In this document: piece by piece, positions 45,974 to 56,075 of the stretch | How positions within the stretch are numbered: the first letter of the stretch is position 1 | How the letters are laid out: each line of letters opens with the position of its first letter | From: Betaproteobacteria bacterium HGW-Betaproteobacteria-6 | GTDB lineage: Bacteria; Pseudomonadota; Gammaproteobacteria; Burkholderiales; Rhodocyclaceae | Direction: 5' to 3' | Length of the DNA stretch: 64,000 nt | Assembly (NCBI GenBank): GCA_002842145.1 | Contig: PHCF01000004.1 | Coordinates: 1-64,000, forward strand | Position numbers and translations under genes: made by a program | The notes under the pieces: generated by a model | What the model saw: the letters and a program-made list of their open reading frames with translations, nothing else | Told to the model about the DNA's origin: nothing | The model's database searches: none

Positions 45974-48714
45974 GTGATCACAGGGGGCCAACTAAGCCCC
46001 AATCAGCGAAGGAATTGCGTATCTATTGCAAGCCTTCGTGAAGAAAAAGCAGGTCAGGCGCACCAAAACGCTGTCGAACGAACTGAGTTGCTTGAGCATA
46101 TTTTCAGTTCGAGTTCTCGAATCGTGGTTTTTCAGGGTCCCGCCGGTCACGGCAAAACAAGCCTGATGCTCCAGGCAGAAGCGGCCTGCAGTGCCAACCA
46201 GATGCTCACGGGTTGGCTCTCCCTGAACGGCTCAGATAACGACCTTCACCGTTTTTTTCAGAATTTCCAAGGCATCCTCAAGAAGCTAAGCGCTGAAGCC
46301 AAGGCATCGGAAAACGACAGTTATGAGCTTGATGAAGGAGTAATTACTTCGACCAGCGATTGGGTATTGAGTCAGCTTCTGAGTCTGGGTCGAGAGGTTG
46401 CAATTTTCCTCGACGATCTTCACGATATTAGCGGACGTGCGACGCTGAGTTTTCTGCGAGAATTGCTTGCGAATTCGCCGAGTCGAATTCGCTGGTTTCT
46501 GGCAAGTCGGGTCGTACCTGAAGTTGGCCTACCGCGCCTTGTCGTTGGTGATCAAGCTCTTCTGATTCACCCCTCAGATCTACGCTTCACTCGGGGAGAA
46601 TTGCAGCGCTTTTTTTCCCGGGATTGCTCCCCTGCGTTGAGCGATCCGGAACTTGATGTCGTTTTCGCGGCAACAGAGGGATGGCCTGCAGCGGCACAAT
46701 TGTATCGACTCGCTTTGCGCTCCCCACCGATTCGCCATTCTCTGCTATCTGGAAAAGCCACTCATTTGCGCGAGATGTCAGGTTACTTGGCAGACAATGT
46801 CTTGGGTCAGCAGGAACCTCGAATTCAGGAGTTCCTCCTGAAAACGTCAATACTCGAACGCCTCTCACCATCGCAATGTAACGCATTACTAGGAAGAAAC
46901 GACTCCGCCAAGATTCTTGAAGAGCTTGAGCACCTCGGGCTTTTTGTACGCCGGCTGGAGTCGCAAGACAACTGGTTCACTTATCACGCTTTGTTCTCGA
47001 AATTTCTGCAAGAGCATTTGGAAGCCACGCAAAAATGGGCGGTGGTTGAACTACATCTTCGCGCTGCCGAATGGTACCGGGAGCATCGCTATTTTGAAGA
47101 GGCTATGCATCACCTATTGCGGGCGGGTGACTACTCCTCGGCCTGCCTACTATTTGATGAATGGGCTGATGCACTTATTCCCGATGGCTATCTGGCGACC
47201 GTCGATCACTGGTCAGCCCAAATTCCCATAGAGGAACTCTCCAAGTTTCCGAGCCTAGTTGCAAAAATTGTATGGGCACTCCTCTTTCTCAGCCGGCATC
47301 ACAAGCTTGAGCCCTTGCTGCCCATCGTCAGAGCGAATCTCGAAAACCATTGCTAGCAATTCTCGAAGACAATTTAGCCGATTCGATGAAATATGCCGAG
47401 TCCATAGACACGCACATTCAGACCGATCAGCGCTTTCGTATCTTCGGCCTCAGTGCGATATCTAACGCCCGGGGTTACGTTGCCATGAGCAATGGAAACT
47501 TCGACGCTGCCTTGGAAATACTATCGCACGGTCGAGCGCTGAGTGAGCGAGCTAATGCTACGTTTACTCTTGCCTACTCCACCGCAAAAATCGGGATCAT
47601 ATTATTTGCCCAAGGTCACCTTCCGGAGGCGTTGGTGCAATTTCGCTCTGCGATGTCGGATTCGCGGATGCTCCTTGCTGAATCCGTATCGAAAACTTGT
47701 CTGGCTTGTGGACTGATCATGTCTCTCTACGAAGTCAACGATATGGATAGTGCGCTGGAGCAGTTTCACCAATCTCGCGAAATGATCGAAGAAGCCGGAC
47801 TCCACGATTATCTAATAATTTGCTATCGCGCAATTGCACGCATCCACGATCAAAATGGGCGCCCAGAAGAAGCCCTCAAAATATTGGAAGCAGTAGAGCG
47901 TCGTGCCTATGCGCGACAATGGCCAAGGGTCGTTGAACTCATTAACTGGGAAAGGGTACGCCGCGAGTTAATAGCAGGATGCCTCGATCGAGCAGAGACA
48001 ATCGCCAACCGAATGTCTGAAACCAACATTCACGATAACGATGATTGGATTCGTTTCTCGGAAGAGGCAGAAGACTCGATTATAGGACGGATTCGTTTGT
48101 CCATTCACGCGGGACGCTATGCCCAGGCCATTGACTCCATCCAGCGTCCATTGCGTTCTGCATCCGTACATAGACGGGTATTCCGGCAGATCAAATTGCA
48201 TCTGCTCGCCGCTCTTGCCTGGCATGGTCGTGGAGACGACAAACAGGCTCAACGTAGTCTGTATCATGCAATAGAGCTAGCCGCACCAGGATGTTATTTG
48301 CGCTCATTCCTCGATGAAGGACCGACGCTTATCCAACTGGTACAGAGAAATTTGCGCCTACAGTCAGCAGTACCGACCTCAGCACTGAATCAACAATCAC
48401 TCAGCTTTCTGAAAAAAGTTATTGAAATAGCGGCTGTCAAATCACCTGAAGCAAGTTATGTAGTTTCTGAGCCAAATGCTAGAACTGAATGGCCCTTACT
48501 CCCCAAATCCGTACCCCAGCCATTGACAAAAAAAGAGACCAAAATTTTGAGCATGCTCATTGCTTATATGTCAAATGAACAAATCGCAGATTCTTTATTC
48601 GTCAGCCGTGATACCGTCAAATACCATGTCAAGAATATTTATGGAAAACTGGGAGTAAAAAATCGCCTGGAGGCAATCAGGGCAGCGATAGGACTTGGAC
48701 TTGGAACCAATTAA
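45974..48714 (+). pseudogene. MalT-type (LAL) LuxR-family regulator split by a frameshift
   Basis: Two ORFs make one regulator of about 914 residues. The first, 45974-47356 (GTG start), carries the AAA/STAND ATPase head (Walker A GPAGHGKTS, Walker B-like VAIFLDDLHD) and the winged-helix segment. The second, 47350-48714, carries TPR-like helical repeats and the LuxR helix-turn-helix (LTKKETKILSMLIAYMSNEQIADSLFVSRDT). They join at CGAAAACC near 47345: one extra A would read GAA AAA CCA TTG and restore a single frame. Relatives such as MalT and AlkS sense a small molecule and activate catabolic operons. It is divergent from apcC and is the obvious candidate regulator. The break may be a sequencing error, phase variation or true decay. 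Confidence 0.75.
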
Positions 48715-49290
48715 CCCGCGTGGGGTACCAAGCACAAATTACCATCGTGACTATCGGCGCAGTCATATTGACAGATATTCTCTCTCAGATCGGGGAAGTA
48801 GAAATACAGGACATCCATCAGAAAAAGGATGTTGGCTTGTCCGTAAAAACTGATTTGCTTATCCATCTCTAAGGCAAATTAGGCACGGCCGGATGGAGAA
48901 CTGCCTTGCGATCTAGCCATATTTTTCCAAACAATATCGTCCTTGATAGCTTTCCGTTAACTCGATAAACGGGGGCTTTTCTATGCCCTCTTCCAGCCAT
49001 CCTCATGGAGATGCAGCCAAAACTTCCCGGCGCTTGCGGGTGGCAAACCTAATTCCGGCCTTGAGACACGCAACGGCTCACTTGCTACTACTAGTTCTTC
49101 TTCGAGAAATGCTTCAACCACGTCTAACAACTACCAAATACCGAGCCAACAACTTTCATCGGTTAGATAAAAACGAAAAAACCACAAACGTCTTCTATGG
49201 CTGGCGATTGAGGGTGGCAAACGAGGTGCAAATCAAAGACAAAGACCAATCTAGGCAATTTTTGCAAACAAAATTGTTACTTTGCAACAA
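48715..49290. other. Intergenic stretch between the LAL regulator and the first sRNA-like element
   Basis: Nothing convincing is coded here. The track ORF 48983-49552 runs through the terminator of the sRNA-like element and has no ribosome site or family likeness, so I regard it as spurious. A weak hairpin (ACATCC/GGATGT near 48810) lacks a T run. The stretch may be decayed sequence. Confidence 0.4.
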
Positions 49291-49311
49291 ACGCTTTGGC
49301 ATAGTCGGAAT

Positions 49312-49370
49312 GTCTCCATCACTCCTTATCCGGATTGGACTTGAGCCCGCCTTAAAGCGGGCTCTTTTTT
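49312..49370 (+). ncRNA. Candidate small RNA A, upstream of paaN
   Basis: An extended -10 element (TTTGGCATAGT, 49295-49305) is followed about seven bases later by a presumed start. A weak hairpin built on TCC/GGA (around ATCCGGAT) comes next, then a strong Rho-independent terminator with the 8-bp stem GAGCCCGC/GCGGGCTC and TTTTTT. The predicted RNA is about 60 bases. The same layout, with clear sequence similarity, recurs at 51554-51615 on the other side of paaN. There is no matching family that I know. Confidence 0.45.
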
Positions 49371-49639
49371 CGATGATTCCAGCAAGATATGTTAGAGCAC
49401 GTATTCCCAACCTCAAGTTGCAGATCAATTGTCTGCATGGCCTTGAAAAATTCACAAAGACCAACCGCATTTCGTCACAGTATGCATCAATTGCAGCCCA
49501 TATTTCTGTCCCACAAATAATCATCCTATTGCGACTTGCACAAGTAATATGAAAACAAGAACAAGATTTGTATCTATTTAACGAGATTTTTCCGTCCGGC
49601 ATACATTCGCAACAAACAATTACATTTATGGAGATCAAG

Positions 49640-51307
49640 ATGTCCAACCCCCTACTCGAGAAGCACCGCGCCACGCTCGACGGCGCGCTCAACGCCATCC
49701 ATACCCGCGGCTACTGGTCGGCCTTCAATGAAATGCCGAGTCCCAAGGTCTATGGCGAAACGGCGCCGGATGATGGCAAGAAAGCCTACGAAGCCCACCT
49801 TGGCCAGCAGTTCGTCCTCGACCAGCCCGGCCAGAGTGGCTGGGTGGGCGGCGAGCAGTCGCCCTACGGTGTCGACCTCAACGTGCAATACCCGGTCTGC
49901 GACATCGAGGCCCTGATCGCCGCTGGCGAAAAGGCCATGGTTGGCTGGCAGGCCGCCGGCGCCGACGGCCGCACCGGCCTCTGCCTGGAAATCCTGAGCC
50001 GCCTGAACCAGCAGAGCTTCGAACTCGCCCACTCGGTCATGATGACCACCGGCCAGGGCTGGATGATGGCCTTCCAGGCCGGCGCCCCGCACGCCCAGGA
50101 TCGCGGCCTCGAAGCCGTTGCCTACGCCTACCGCGAGCAGAAGTTCGTGCCCCGCGAAGCGACCTGGGAAAAGCCGCAGGGCAAGAATCCGCCGCTGGTC
50201 ATGAAGAAGCACTTCCAGATCGTCGGCCGTGGCGTCGGCGTCGTCGTCGGCTGCGGCACTTTCCCGACCTGGAACACCTATCCCGGCCTGTTCGCCGCCC
50301 TGGCCACCGGCAACGCGGTGATCGCCAAGCCGCACAGCAACGCCATCCTGCCGGCCGCGATCACCGTCCGCACCATCCGCGCCGTGCTCGCCGAGAACGG
50401 CATTGACCCCAACCTGGTCAGCCTGTGCGTCACCGACCAGCGCGAAACGACGCAGAAGCTGGTCACCCACAAGGCCGTCAAGTCGGTCGACTTCACCGGT
50501 GGCAACGTCTTCGGCCAGTGGCTGATCGACAACTGCCGCCAGGCCCAGGTCTATGCCGAGCTGGCCGGCGTAAACAACATCGTCATTGACTCGACCGACA
50601 GCTATAAGAAGATGCTCGGCAACCTGGCCTTCACGCTGTCGCTCTACTCCGGCCAGATGTGCACGACCTCGCAGGCCATCCTGGTCCCGACTGGCGGCAT
50701 AGCCACCGACGAAGGACACAAGTCTTACGATGACGTCTGTACCGACCTGGCGATGGCCGTCACCGGCTTCCTGGCCAAGCCGGAAGTCGCCCATGCCGTG
50801 CTCGGCGCCATCCAGTCGGCCGATACTTTGAAGCGCATCGAGGAAGCCGGTTCGGGCAAGCTGGGCAAGGTCATCCTGGCCTCGACCAAGCTCGACAACC
50901 CGGAATTCCCGAAGGCCGAAGTCCGCACCCCGGTGCTTCTCGCCTGCGACGCCGACGATGAAGCCAAGTACATGGAAGAACGTTTCGGCCCAATCAGCTT
51001 CATCGTCAAGGTCGCCGACACCCGAGCCGCCATCGCCCTCTCCGAGCACATCATCAGCACCCACGGCGCGCTGACCGCCGGCGTCTATTCGACCAAGCCC
51101 GAAGTCATCGACGCGATGACCGCTGCCACCTGGCGTTCCAAAGTCGCGCTGTCAATCAACTTAGCCGAAGGCATCATCGTAAACCACTCGTCGGCTTACT
51201 CGGACTACCACGGCACCGGCGGCAACCCCTCGGCCAACGCCTCCTACGCCGACTCGGCCTTCGTCGCCAATCGTTTCCGGGTTGTCCAGCGACGCTATCA
51301 CGTCTGA
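49640..51307 (+). CDS. paaN: PaaN, aldehyde dehydrogenase-type phenylacetate degradation protein
   Basis: This 555-aa aldehyde-dehydrogenase-superfamily protein is of the PaaN type found in betaproteobacteria, shorter than the 680-residue PaaZ fusion. The NAD-binding region has VVVGCGTFPTWNTYPGLFAAL and DFTGGNVFGQWL, and the catalytic Cys is in SLYSGQMCTTSQAI near residue 345. Translation from the ATG at 49640 uses GGAGATC upstream; the longer track start is not needed. It presumably oxidises a semialdehyde in aerobic CoA-dependent aromatic degradation. It is markedly GC-rich compared with both flanks and stands alone, without other paa genes, between two similar sRNA-like elements. Confidence 0.85.
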   Translation: MSNPLLEKHRATLDGALNAIHTRGYWSAFNEMPSPKVYGETAPDDGKKAYEAHLGQQFVLDQPGQSGWVGGEQSPYGVDLNVQYPVCDIEALIAAGEKAMVGWQAAGADGRTGLCLEILSRLNQQSFELAHSVMMTTGQGWMMAFQAGAPHAQDRGLEAVAYAYREQKFVPREATWEKPQGKNPPLVMKKHFQIVGRGVGVVVGCGTFPTWNTYPGLFAALATGNAVIAKPHSNAILPAAITVRTIRAVLAENGIDPNLVSLCVTDQRETTQKLVTHKAVKSVDFTGGNVFGQWLIDNCRQAQVYAELAGVNNIVIDSTDSYKKMLGNLAFTLSLYSGQMCTTSQAILVPTGGIATDEGHKSYDDVCTDLAMAVTGFLAKPEVAHAVLGAIQSADTLKRIEEAGSGKLGKVILASTKLDNPEFPKAEVRTPVLLACDADDEAKYMEERFGPISFIVKVADTRAAIALSEHIISTHGALTAGVYSTKPEVIDAMTAATWRSKVALSINLAEGIIVNHSSAYSDYHGTGGNPSANASYADSAFVANRFRVVQRRYHV

Positions 51308-51506
51308 GTGACACCTACCCATGGCAACTAACTTCAAAGCAAACTCGATCTGTTCGACTCTCGGTCAGAACAACTTCAAAGCACTTGGGAATATATCTGG
51401 AGTAATTGCATCGTGGTGGTCGCGTGACCGTGCCAACGAAATCAATCGAAATGGCGACTCCTTGGTAGTGGCAAACGATTAGTCACAACAGATCGACTTG
51501 TTTTTT

Positions 51507-51524
51507 CTGCAATAATTATTGCAG
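51507..51524. promoter_or_regulatory. Perfect 18-base palindrome upstream of sRNA-like element B
   Basis: CTGCAATAATTATTGCAG is fully self-complementary and lies about 18-35 bases before the extended -10 of element B. It is placed where a repressor or activator of that promoter would bind. Confidence 0.4.
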
Positions 51525-51553
51525 CGCAATATCGTCTTTGACATAGTTGCAAG

Positions 51554-51615
51554 AGTATCTCTCTGCGTCCACCTTCGGGTTGGATTTAAGCCTGCGGTAG
51601 CGCAGGCTTTTTTTT
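51554..51615 (+). ncRNA. Candidate small RNA B, downstream of paaN
   Basis: The layout is the same as candidate A: an extended -10 (TTTGACATAGT, 51537-51547), a first hairpin TCCACC-TTCG-GGTTGGA with a UUCG tetraloop, then a 9-bp terminator stem AAGCCTGCG/CGCAGGCTT with loop GTAG and eight T. The predicted RNA is about 60 bases. CTTTGRCATAGTYGSAA and TTGGAYTTRAGCCYGC are shared with candidate A, while the stem bases differ in compensating pairs. It could also serve as the terminator of paaN. Confidence 0.45.
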
Positions 51616-51710
51616 GCTTGGCGTTTCAAATCTGAATTCAGTGCGTTAATAGTCACAACATTAATTTATTAACAGATTGATGAATGTGGTTGAGAGGAGG
51701 CCATTTTAGT

Positions 51711-52298
51711 ATGCCAAGCAAACGAGTTAGTGAATGGCCAATCGATAATGCATTTCTGAAACGCCACTCCCCAAGAGCCTTTTCTAAAGAAAAAATAACT
51801 GAGTCAATGTTATTGACTCTTCTTGAAGCAGCCCGCTGGGCACCATCATCGTTGAACATACAACCGTGGCGCTTTGTATATTCCTTGCGGGGTGACCAAG
51901 CCTGGAATGGATTGATTAGCAGCTTGAGACCTTACAACCATACAAGCGCATGCTCAGCTTCTGCTCTCGTCGTGTTCGCTTCAAATCGATTTCATCTCCC
52001 TGAAGGAACAGAGGACCCGGTTCTTAATCCGTTTCATGTATTCGACACGGGGGCCGCGTGGAGTTGCTTTTCTATCCAAGCAGCAATGAGTGATTGGTAC
52101 GTATTACCAATGGGCGGATTCGACTCCGCTGCAATTGCCAAGAATATCCGTTTGCCGTCAGATTACTCAGTTCACATTGTCGCAGCAATCGGCCGAATGC
52201 TAGACCCTTCGGCCCTGACTACGAATCTCGGACAGAACGATGCCGCCAATAACCGCCGCCCCCTATCGGAGACAGCTTTTTTAGGGCATTTCCCTTAA
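51711..52298 (+). CDS. Nitroreductase-family protein
   Basis: This 195-aa FMN-dependent nitroreductase-like protein starts at the ATG at 51711, ten bases after AGGAGG. The N-terminal RHSPRAFSKEKITE and AARWAPSSLNIQPWRFVY are the classic FMN and substrate segments, and the C-terminal part has the short form of the family (GGFDSAAIAKNIRLP). It probably reduces a quinone, nitro compound or enone with NAD(P)H. It stands alone between the sRNA-like element and the convergent CoA-transferase genes, with no clear pathway link. Lower GC than paaN. Confidence 0.85.
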   Translation: MPSKRVSEWPIDNAFLKRHSPRAFSKEKITESMLLTLLEAARWAPSSLNIQPWRFVYSLRGDQAWNGLISSLRPYNHTSACSASALVVFASNRFHLPEGTEDPVLNPFHVFDTGAAWSCFSIQAAMSDWYVLPMGGFDSAAIAKNIRLPSDYSVHIVAAIGRMLDPSALTTNLGQNDAANNRRPLSETAFLGHFP

Positions 52299-52467
52299 AT
52301 ACTTCAATGCGATTCCATTGAGATAGGAATCTGAATCGCAAAACCTTATCTACATTCTTGGTGCGATCATAATGAAGTACCTCTGCCGAAGCATATTAGC
52401 CAGCACTTAACTAGCTATTTAAGTGAAAGTCTCCCATGACAAATCAGCTTTGCACATCCTAGAACTG

Positions 52468-53241
52468 CTATCCCCTCAAGAAAATACCCTCCGGATCAAC
52501 TACCCGGCGCAGAATTTCCAACTCATCATTCGATGGTGCAGAAGTTTCAACCGCTTCGCTACAATCAATCTCAAACCCTGTCTCAGCTTTCACGTTTAGG
52601 GGCGTCGCCCCCGGATGATAGGACGCAAGGTATGGCTCTCTAGTTATTGGACGATACTTAATTACCCCCAAAGTAGTAACCACAGCAGCAGGTCCTCCAC
52701 CGGGAATACCTGCACGTTCTCGACTGTTTCCGCCAACAAGCCAGCCGGGACTGGTTCGATAGTCCACCCGTTCAGGGAAACGCCGCTTTTCATGCCGGGC
52801 AATGATGACCGTTCTCGAAGACAACGCCGAGACATCTGCCGAACCACCACTTCCCGGCAAACGCACTTTCGGATGTCGATAATCAGGACCCAGTGCGGTT
52901 GAATTCAGATTGCCATAACGATCAATCTGAGCCCCCCCTAGAAACCCAACGTCGACACGCCCACCCTGGAGTATGTAGTTGAACACGTCGAAAAGCCCCG
53001 CAGCTTGCGCCGCTCCAAACAGGGTCCGAGAGTCGCCAACGCTCATCGGGAGATGGAGCATGCGGGGTGCTACTGCCCCTGCCTCGAAAACAATGTCGCA
53101 ATTTGGTGCATGCATCCGCTGCGCCAGCATCGCGCCAAGAATAGGCAATCCGGTTCCTGCAAAAACAACCTCACCGTCAGCAATCTCTCTGGCTGCTGCA
53201 ACCACCATAATTTCAGTAGTTGAATGCTGCAATATTTTCAT
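52468..53241 (-). CDS. Glutaconate-type CoA-transferase, subunit B
   Basis: This 257-aa protein belongs to the B subunits of family I CoA-transferases of the glutaconate or 3-oxoadipate kind. The active-site glutamate is probably in IVFEAGAVAP near residue 53. GGRVDVGFLGGAQIDRYGNLN and LPGSGGSADVSAL are characteristic. It is larger than ScoB and clearly a different transferase from the one at 10.7-12 kb. The A subunit gene overlaps it by four bases. Together with etfAB it would activate an acid whose CoA ester is then dehydrogenated, but the substrate is unknown. Confidence 0.82.
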   Translation of the reverse strand: MKILQHSTTEIMVVAAAREIADGEVVFAGTGLPILGAMLAQRMHAPNCDIVFEAGAVAPRMLHLPMSVGDSRTLFGAAQAAGLFDVFNYILQGGRVDVGFLGGAQIDRYGNLNSTALGPDYRHPKVRLPGSGGSADVSALSSRTVIIARHEKRRFPERVDYRTSPGWLVGGNSRERAGIPGGGPAAVVTTLGVIKYRPITREPYLASYHPGATPLNVKAETGFEIDCSEAVETSAPSNDELEILRRVVDPEGIFLRG

Positions 53242-54200
53242 GCGACCCGCCGCCTAAGTTTCGGATTGTATCCAAAGCCTGAATGCGCCTTAAGCGCTTC
53301 CAATTGCACTCGTCCCCCTACCGCATTGAGGTAACTGGCCTGATCCTCGACACCATAAACAAAGCGATCCAGATAACGCACCAATCCATCTTCAGTTTCG
53401 GCGGAATTGTTATATAGGATCAGGTGATCAGGATCGTAATCATAATAGTTATGCACGCCATGCGGATGCGCACCAAAAGGAACATGGACAACCCCATGCA
53501 CCGCGAACGACGGAATGCGATTCCGCTCCGGCTCGCGCCGGAGCTCCTCGTCGTCAACCAACTCCTCACACGTAACAATCACTCTCCGGGACGCCAGCGC
53601 CATCTGAACATCAAGAAACTCCTGCCCCTCAATTCGTACAAGCCCTGCTGGGCTTGCTTTCTGGACATGCAGGAGACAAAAGTCAGTCGTTATTGCCGGC
53701 ACCAGAACGACTTTTCGCTTGGAAAACGGACAGTCCATAAGAACTGCCTTGCATACTGCTGCTTCAGGGTCACGCTCCCTGGATTCCGGTGACAGGCCAT
53801 CCTGTTCCAACATGTCAGTACCCAGCATTGACAACGTTGGAAAAAATGGCAACCCCATCGCCCCCGCTGTAAAACGGGCCATCATCGCCGCGTTCGAATA
53901 GTCTTCAAACTCAAGTTCACCGCTCTCAATGAAACGTCTCCAGTTAGGTGCGATGGGTGCCAAGACCCCGTCTGCGAGATACGCAGCCTCAACTCTACGT
54001 ACACAGCCGGCACCAATCAGTAAATCGAGCTCGCTTCCCGCAGAATGTGCGTAAACAACGAAATCCTTTCGTTTTTGTCGAATCAGTTCGCGTAGCAAGG
54101 CCGTAGGGTGACGCTGACTTGTAAACCCTCCGATCGCTAAAGATGCTCCAGAATTAATTTGCTGTGCGGCAGCAGTGAGTTCCAATAACTTGTTTTGCAC
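53238..54200 (-). CDS. Glutaconate-type CoA-transferase, subunit A
   Basis: This 320-aa A subunit starts at the GTG at 54200, five bases after AAGGAG; the longer track ORF runs back into etfA and is rejected. INSGASLAIGGFTSQRHPTALLREL is the usual N-terminal CoA-binding text, and AHSAGSELDLLIGAGCVRRVEAAYL follows. A 4-base overlap with subunit B indicates coupling. It lies 16 bases after etfA, so etfB-etfA-A-B form one transcript. The ring-cleaving hydrolases of steroid degradation (IpdAB) share this fold, but the motifs here fit transferases better. Confidence 0.82.
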   Translation of the reverse strand: MQNKLLELTAAAQQINSGASLAIGGFTSQRHPTALLRELIRQKRKDFVVYAHSAGSELDLLIGAGCVRRVEAAYLADGVLAPIAPNWRRFIESGELEFEDYSNAAMMARFTAGAMGLPFFPTLSMLGTDMLEQDGLSPESRERDPEAAVCKAVLMDCPFSKRKVVLVPAITTDFCLLHVQKASPAGLVRIEGQEFLDVQMALASRRVIVTCEELVDDEELRREPERNRIPSFAVHGVVHVPFGAHPHGVHNYYDYDPDHLILYNNSAETEDGLVRYLDRFVYGVEDQASYLNAVGGRVQLEALKAHSGFGYNPKLRRRVA

Positions 54201-54216
54201 CGCCCCTCCTTCTCGG

Positions 54217-55149
54217 CTACAGGGCTCTGCACAGCTGCGGGACCAGTTCAAATAGGTCACCGACAAGACCATAGTCGGCCACTTGAAAAATAGGGGCTTC
54301 GGGATCCTTGTTGATGGCGACAATAACCTTGGATTCCTTCATTCCGGCCAGATGCTGGATAGCACCGGAGATGCCAACGGCAATGTAGAGTTGCGGCGCA
54401 ACGATCTTTCCTGTCTGCCCAACCTGATAGTCATTGGGCACAAAACCTGCATCGACTGCGGCACGCGAGGCACCAAGCGCAGCACCCAAGGCGTCAGCAA
54501 GGGGTTCCAGTAATTTGTGATAGTTCTCACCATTCCCGAGTCCCCGACCGCCAGAGACAATGATCTTGGCGGCCCCCAGTTCCGGACGCTCTGACTTGCT
54601 CAATTCGCGACCAATGAGTTTGGTCTGATTCGTATCAACTCCCCCCGCGATAGCTTCGATCAACGCACTATTATTTCCCTCTTGGGCAGCATCGAAAGCA
54701 GTGGTGCGAACAGTAATAACCTTAATCCGGTCGGTACTCATTACCGTTGCCAGCGCGTTGCCAGCGTAAATTGGACGCACGAACGTATCCGTGGATTCGA
54801 TAGCTGTGATTTCGGATATCTGGGCGACATCAAGCAACGCTGCAACCCGCGGCATAAGGTTCTTACCGAAGGTTGTTGCGGGGACGAGAATGTGAGTATA
54901 TCCAGCAGAATGAGCGATGACCAAGGCAGCGATATTCTCGGCAGTCTGACTTTCGTAGTGGACTGCGTCTACCACCTTCACTCGGCTCACACCGAGAAGG
55001 GTAGCGGTTTGTTGGGCAACGCTGGTGCAGCTTGCACCGACAACGAGGACGTGAATATCGTCCCCCAGTTGCTGGGCTGCGGTGATCGTGTTGCGGGTAG
55101 CCGCTTTAAGCACCTGATTGTCGTGTTCGGCAATAACGAGGATGGACAT
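54217..55149 (-). CDS. etfA: Electron transfer flavoprotein alpha subunit
   Basis: This 310-aa ETF alpha subunit has the FAD-binding C-terminal half recognised by [51 protein letters not shown] (residues ~195-250) and [17 protein letters not shown]. It accepts electrons from acyl-CoA dehydrogenases such as LiuA and passes them to ETF-ubiquinone oxidoreductase, whose gene is at 61.6 kb. It starts two bases after the etfB stop. Full length, no anomaly. Confidence 0.94.
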   Translation of the reverse strand: MSILVIAEHDNQVLKAATRNTITAAQQLGDDIHVLVVGASCTSVAQQTATLLGVSRVKVVDAVHYESQTAENIAALVIAHSAGYTHILVPATTFGKNLMPRVAALLDVAQISEITAIESTDTFVRPIYAGNALATVMSTDRIKVITVRTTAFDAAQEGNNSALIEAIAGGVDTNQTKLIGRELSKSERPELGAAKIIVSGGRGLGNGENYHKLLEPLADALGAALGASRAAVDAGFVPNDYQVGQTGKIVAPQLYIAVGISGAIQHLAGMKESKVIVAINKDPEAPIFQVADYGLVGDLFELVPQLCRAL

Positions 55150-55151
55150 AT

Positions 55152-55901
55152 TTAGATCACCTTGGCTTCATTCTTGAGTTTATTGACCAGTTCGGCCACG
55201 TCGGCAACCAGAATGCCGGCGCTGCGTTTTGGCGGTTCGGACACCTTCAGGGTGGTAAGTCGGGGAGCAACGTCAACTCCGAGCTCCGCTGGCGTAACAG
55301 TATTGAGCGGCTTTTTCTTGGCCTTCATGATGTTAGGCAAAGTCGCATAGCGTGGCTCGTTGAGGCGCAGGTCGGTTGATACCACAGCCGGCAGGCTGAT
55401 CTCGAGGGTTTCGAGGCCGCCATCGATTTCACGAGTAACCTGTGCAGAGGCCTCAGCAATCACCACCTTCGAGGCAAAGGTAGCTTGTGGCCAGTCGGCT
55501 AGGGCAGCAAGCATTTGGCCAGTCTGGTTGGCATCGTCATCGATAGCTTGCTTCCCGCAGATGACAAGACCCGGGGCTTCCTTATCGCATAGTGCTTTCA
55601 GGAGTTTGGCAACGGCAAGAGGTTGGAGGTCAGCATCGGTCTCAACTAGGATTCCACGATCGGCACCGATGGCCATCGCAGTGCGCAATGTTTCCTGACA
55701 GGCAGAAACACCACAACAGACAGCGATGACTTCGCTGGCGACTCCAGCCTCCTTGAGGCGGACACCTTCTTCAACGGCGATTTCGTCAAATGGATTCATG
55801 CTCATTTTGACATTGGCCAAATCAACACCAGATCCGTCACTCTTGACGCGAATCTTCACGTTGTAATCAACCACGCGTTTTACGGGCACCAGAATCTTCA
55901 T
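55152..55901 (-). CDS. etfB: Electron transfer flavoprotein beta subunit
   Basis: This 249-aa ETF beta subunit starts at the ATG at 55901 (GAGGAGTG upstream), the normal [19 protein letters not shown] start. The track start at 55943 is not supported. [18 protein letters not shown] and the AMP-binding [19 protein letters not shown] are typical. It is the first gene of the etfBA-CoA-transferase operon and is divergent from the LysR regulator, with a palindrome in the shared control region. Confidence 0.94.
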   Translation of the reverse strand: MKILVPVKRVVDYNVKIRVKSDGSGVDLANVKMSMNPFDEIAVEEGVRLKEAGVASEVIAVCCGVSACQETLRTAMAIGADRGILVETDADLQPLAVAKLLKALCDKEAPGLVICGKQAIDDDANQTGQMLAALADWPQATFASKVVIAEASAQVTREIDGGLETLEISLPAVVSTDLRLNEPRYATLPNIMKAKKKPLNTVTPAELGVDVAPRLTTLKVSEPPKRSAGILVADVAELVNKLKNEAKVI

Positions 55902-56036
55902 TATTTCAACACTCCTCTTAATCGACAGGACTAATACGAACAAACGGTAAGCCTTGAAATTATTACTGTTCGGCTTATTTTGCGTGGCATGCTACGGTGA
56001 GCAAGACTGTTGCGCAAACGACTTGAATGAACAACG

Positions 56037-56055
56037 TTGTGCATAAAATGCACAA
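56037..56055. promoter_or_regulatory. Inverted-repeat operator between etfB and lysR
   Basis: TTGTGCAT and ATGCACAA are exact inverted repeats separated by AAA, with partial symmetry continuing outward (ACAAC/GTTGT). The site is in the divergent control region and has the T...A form expected for LysR binding, so it is probably the operator for the adjacent regulator. Confidence 0.5.
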
Positions 56056-56075
56056 GTTGTATCCTCAGCCTTAGA

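Noticed and set aside
48983-49552. 189-aa plus-strand ORF upstream of paaN
   Set aside because: It runs straight through a strong terminator hairpin and the sRNA-like promoter, has no ribosome site, and shows no family likeness.
49652-51064. 470-aa minus-strand ORF
   Set aside because: Antisense shadow of paaN, with the typical Gly/Asp/Val-rich text of a reversed GC-rich gene.
52468-54200. CoA-transferase pair as IpdAB-type steroid ring-cleaving hydrolases
   Set aside because: The fold is shared, but the N-terminal CoA-binding text and putative active-site Glu fit glutaconate-type transferases, and no other steroid genes are present.
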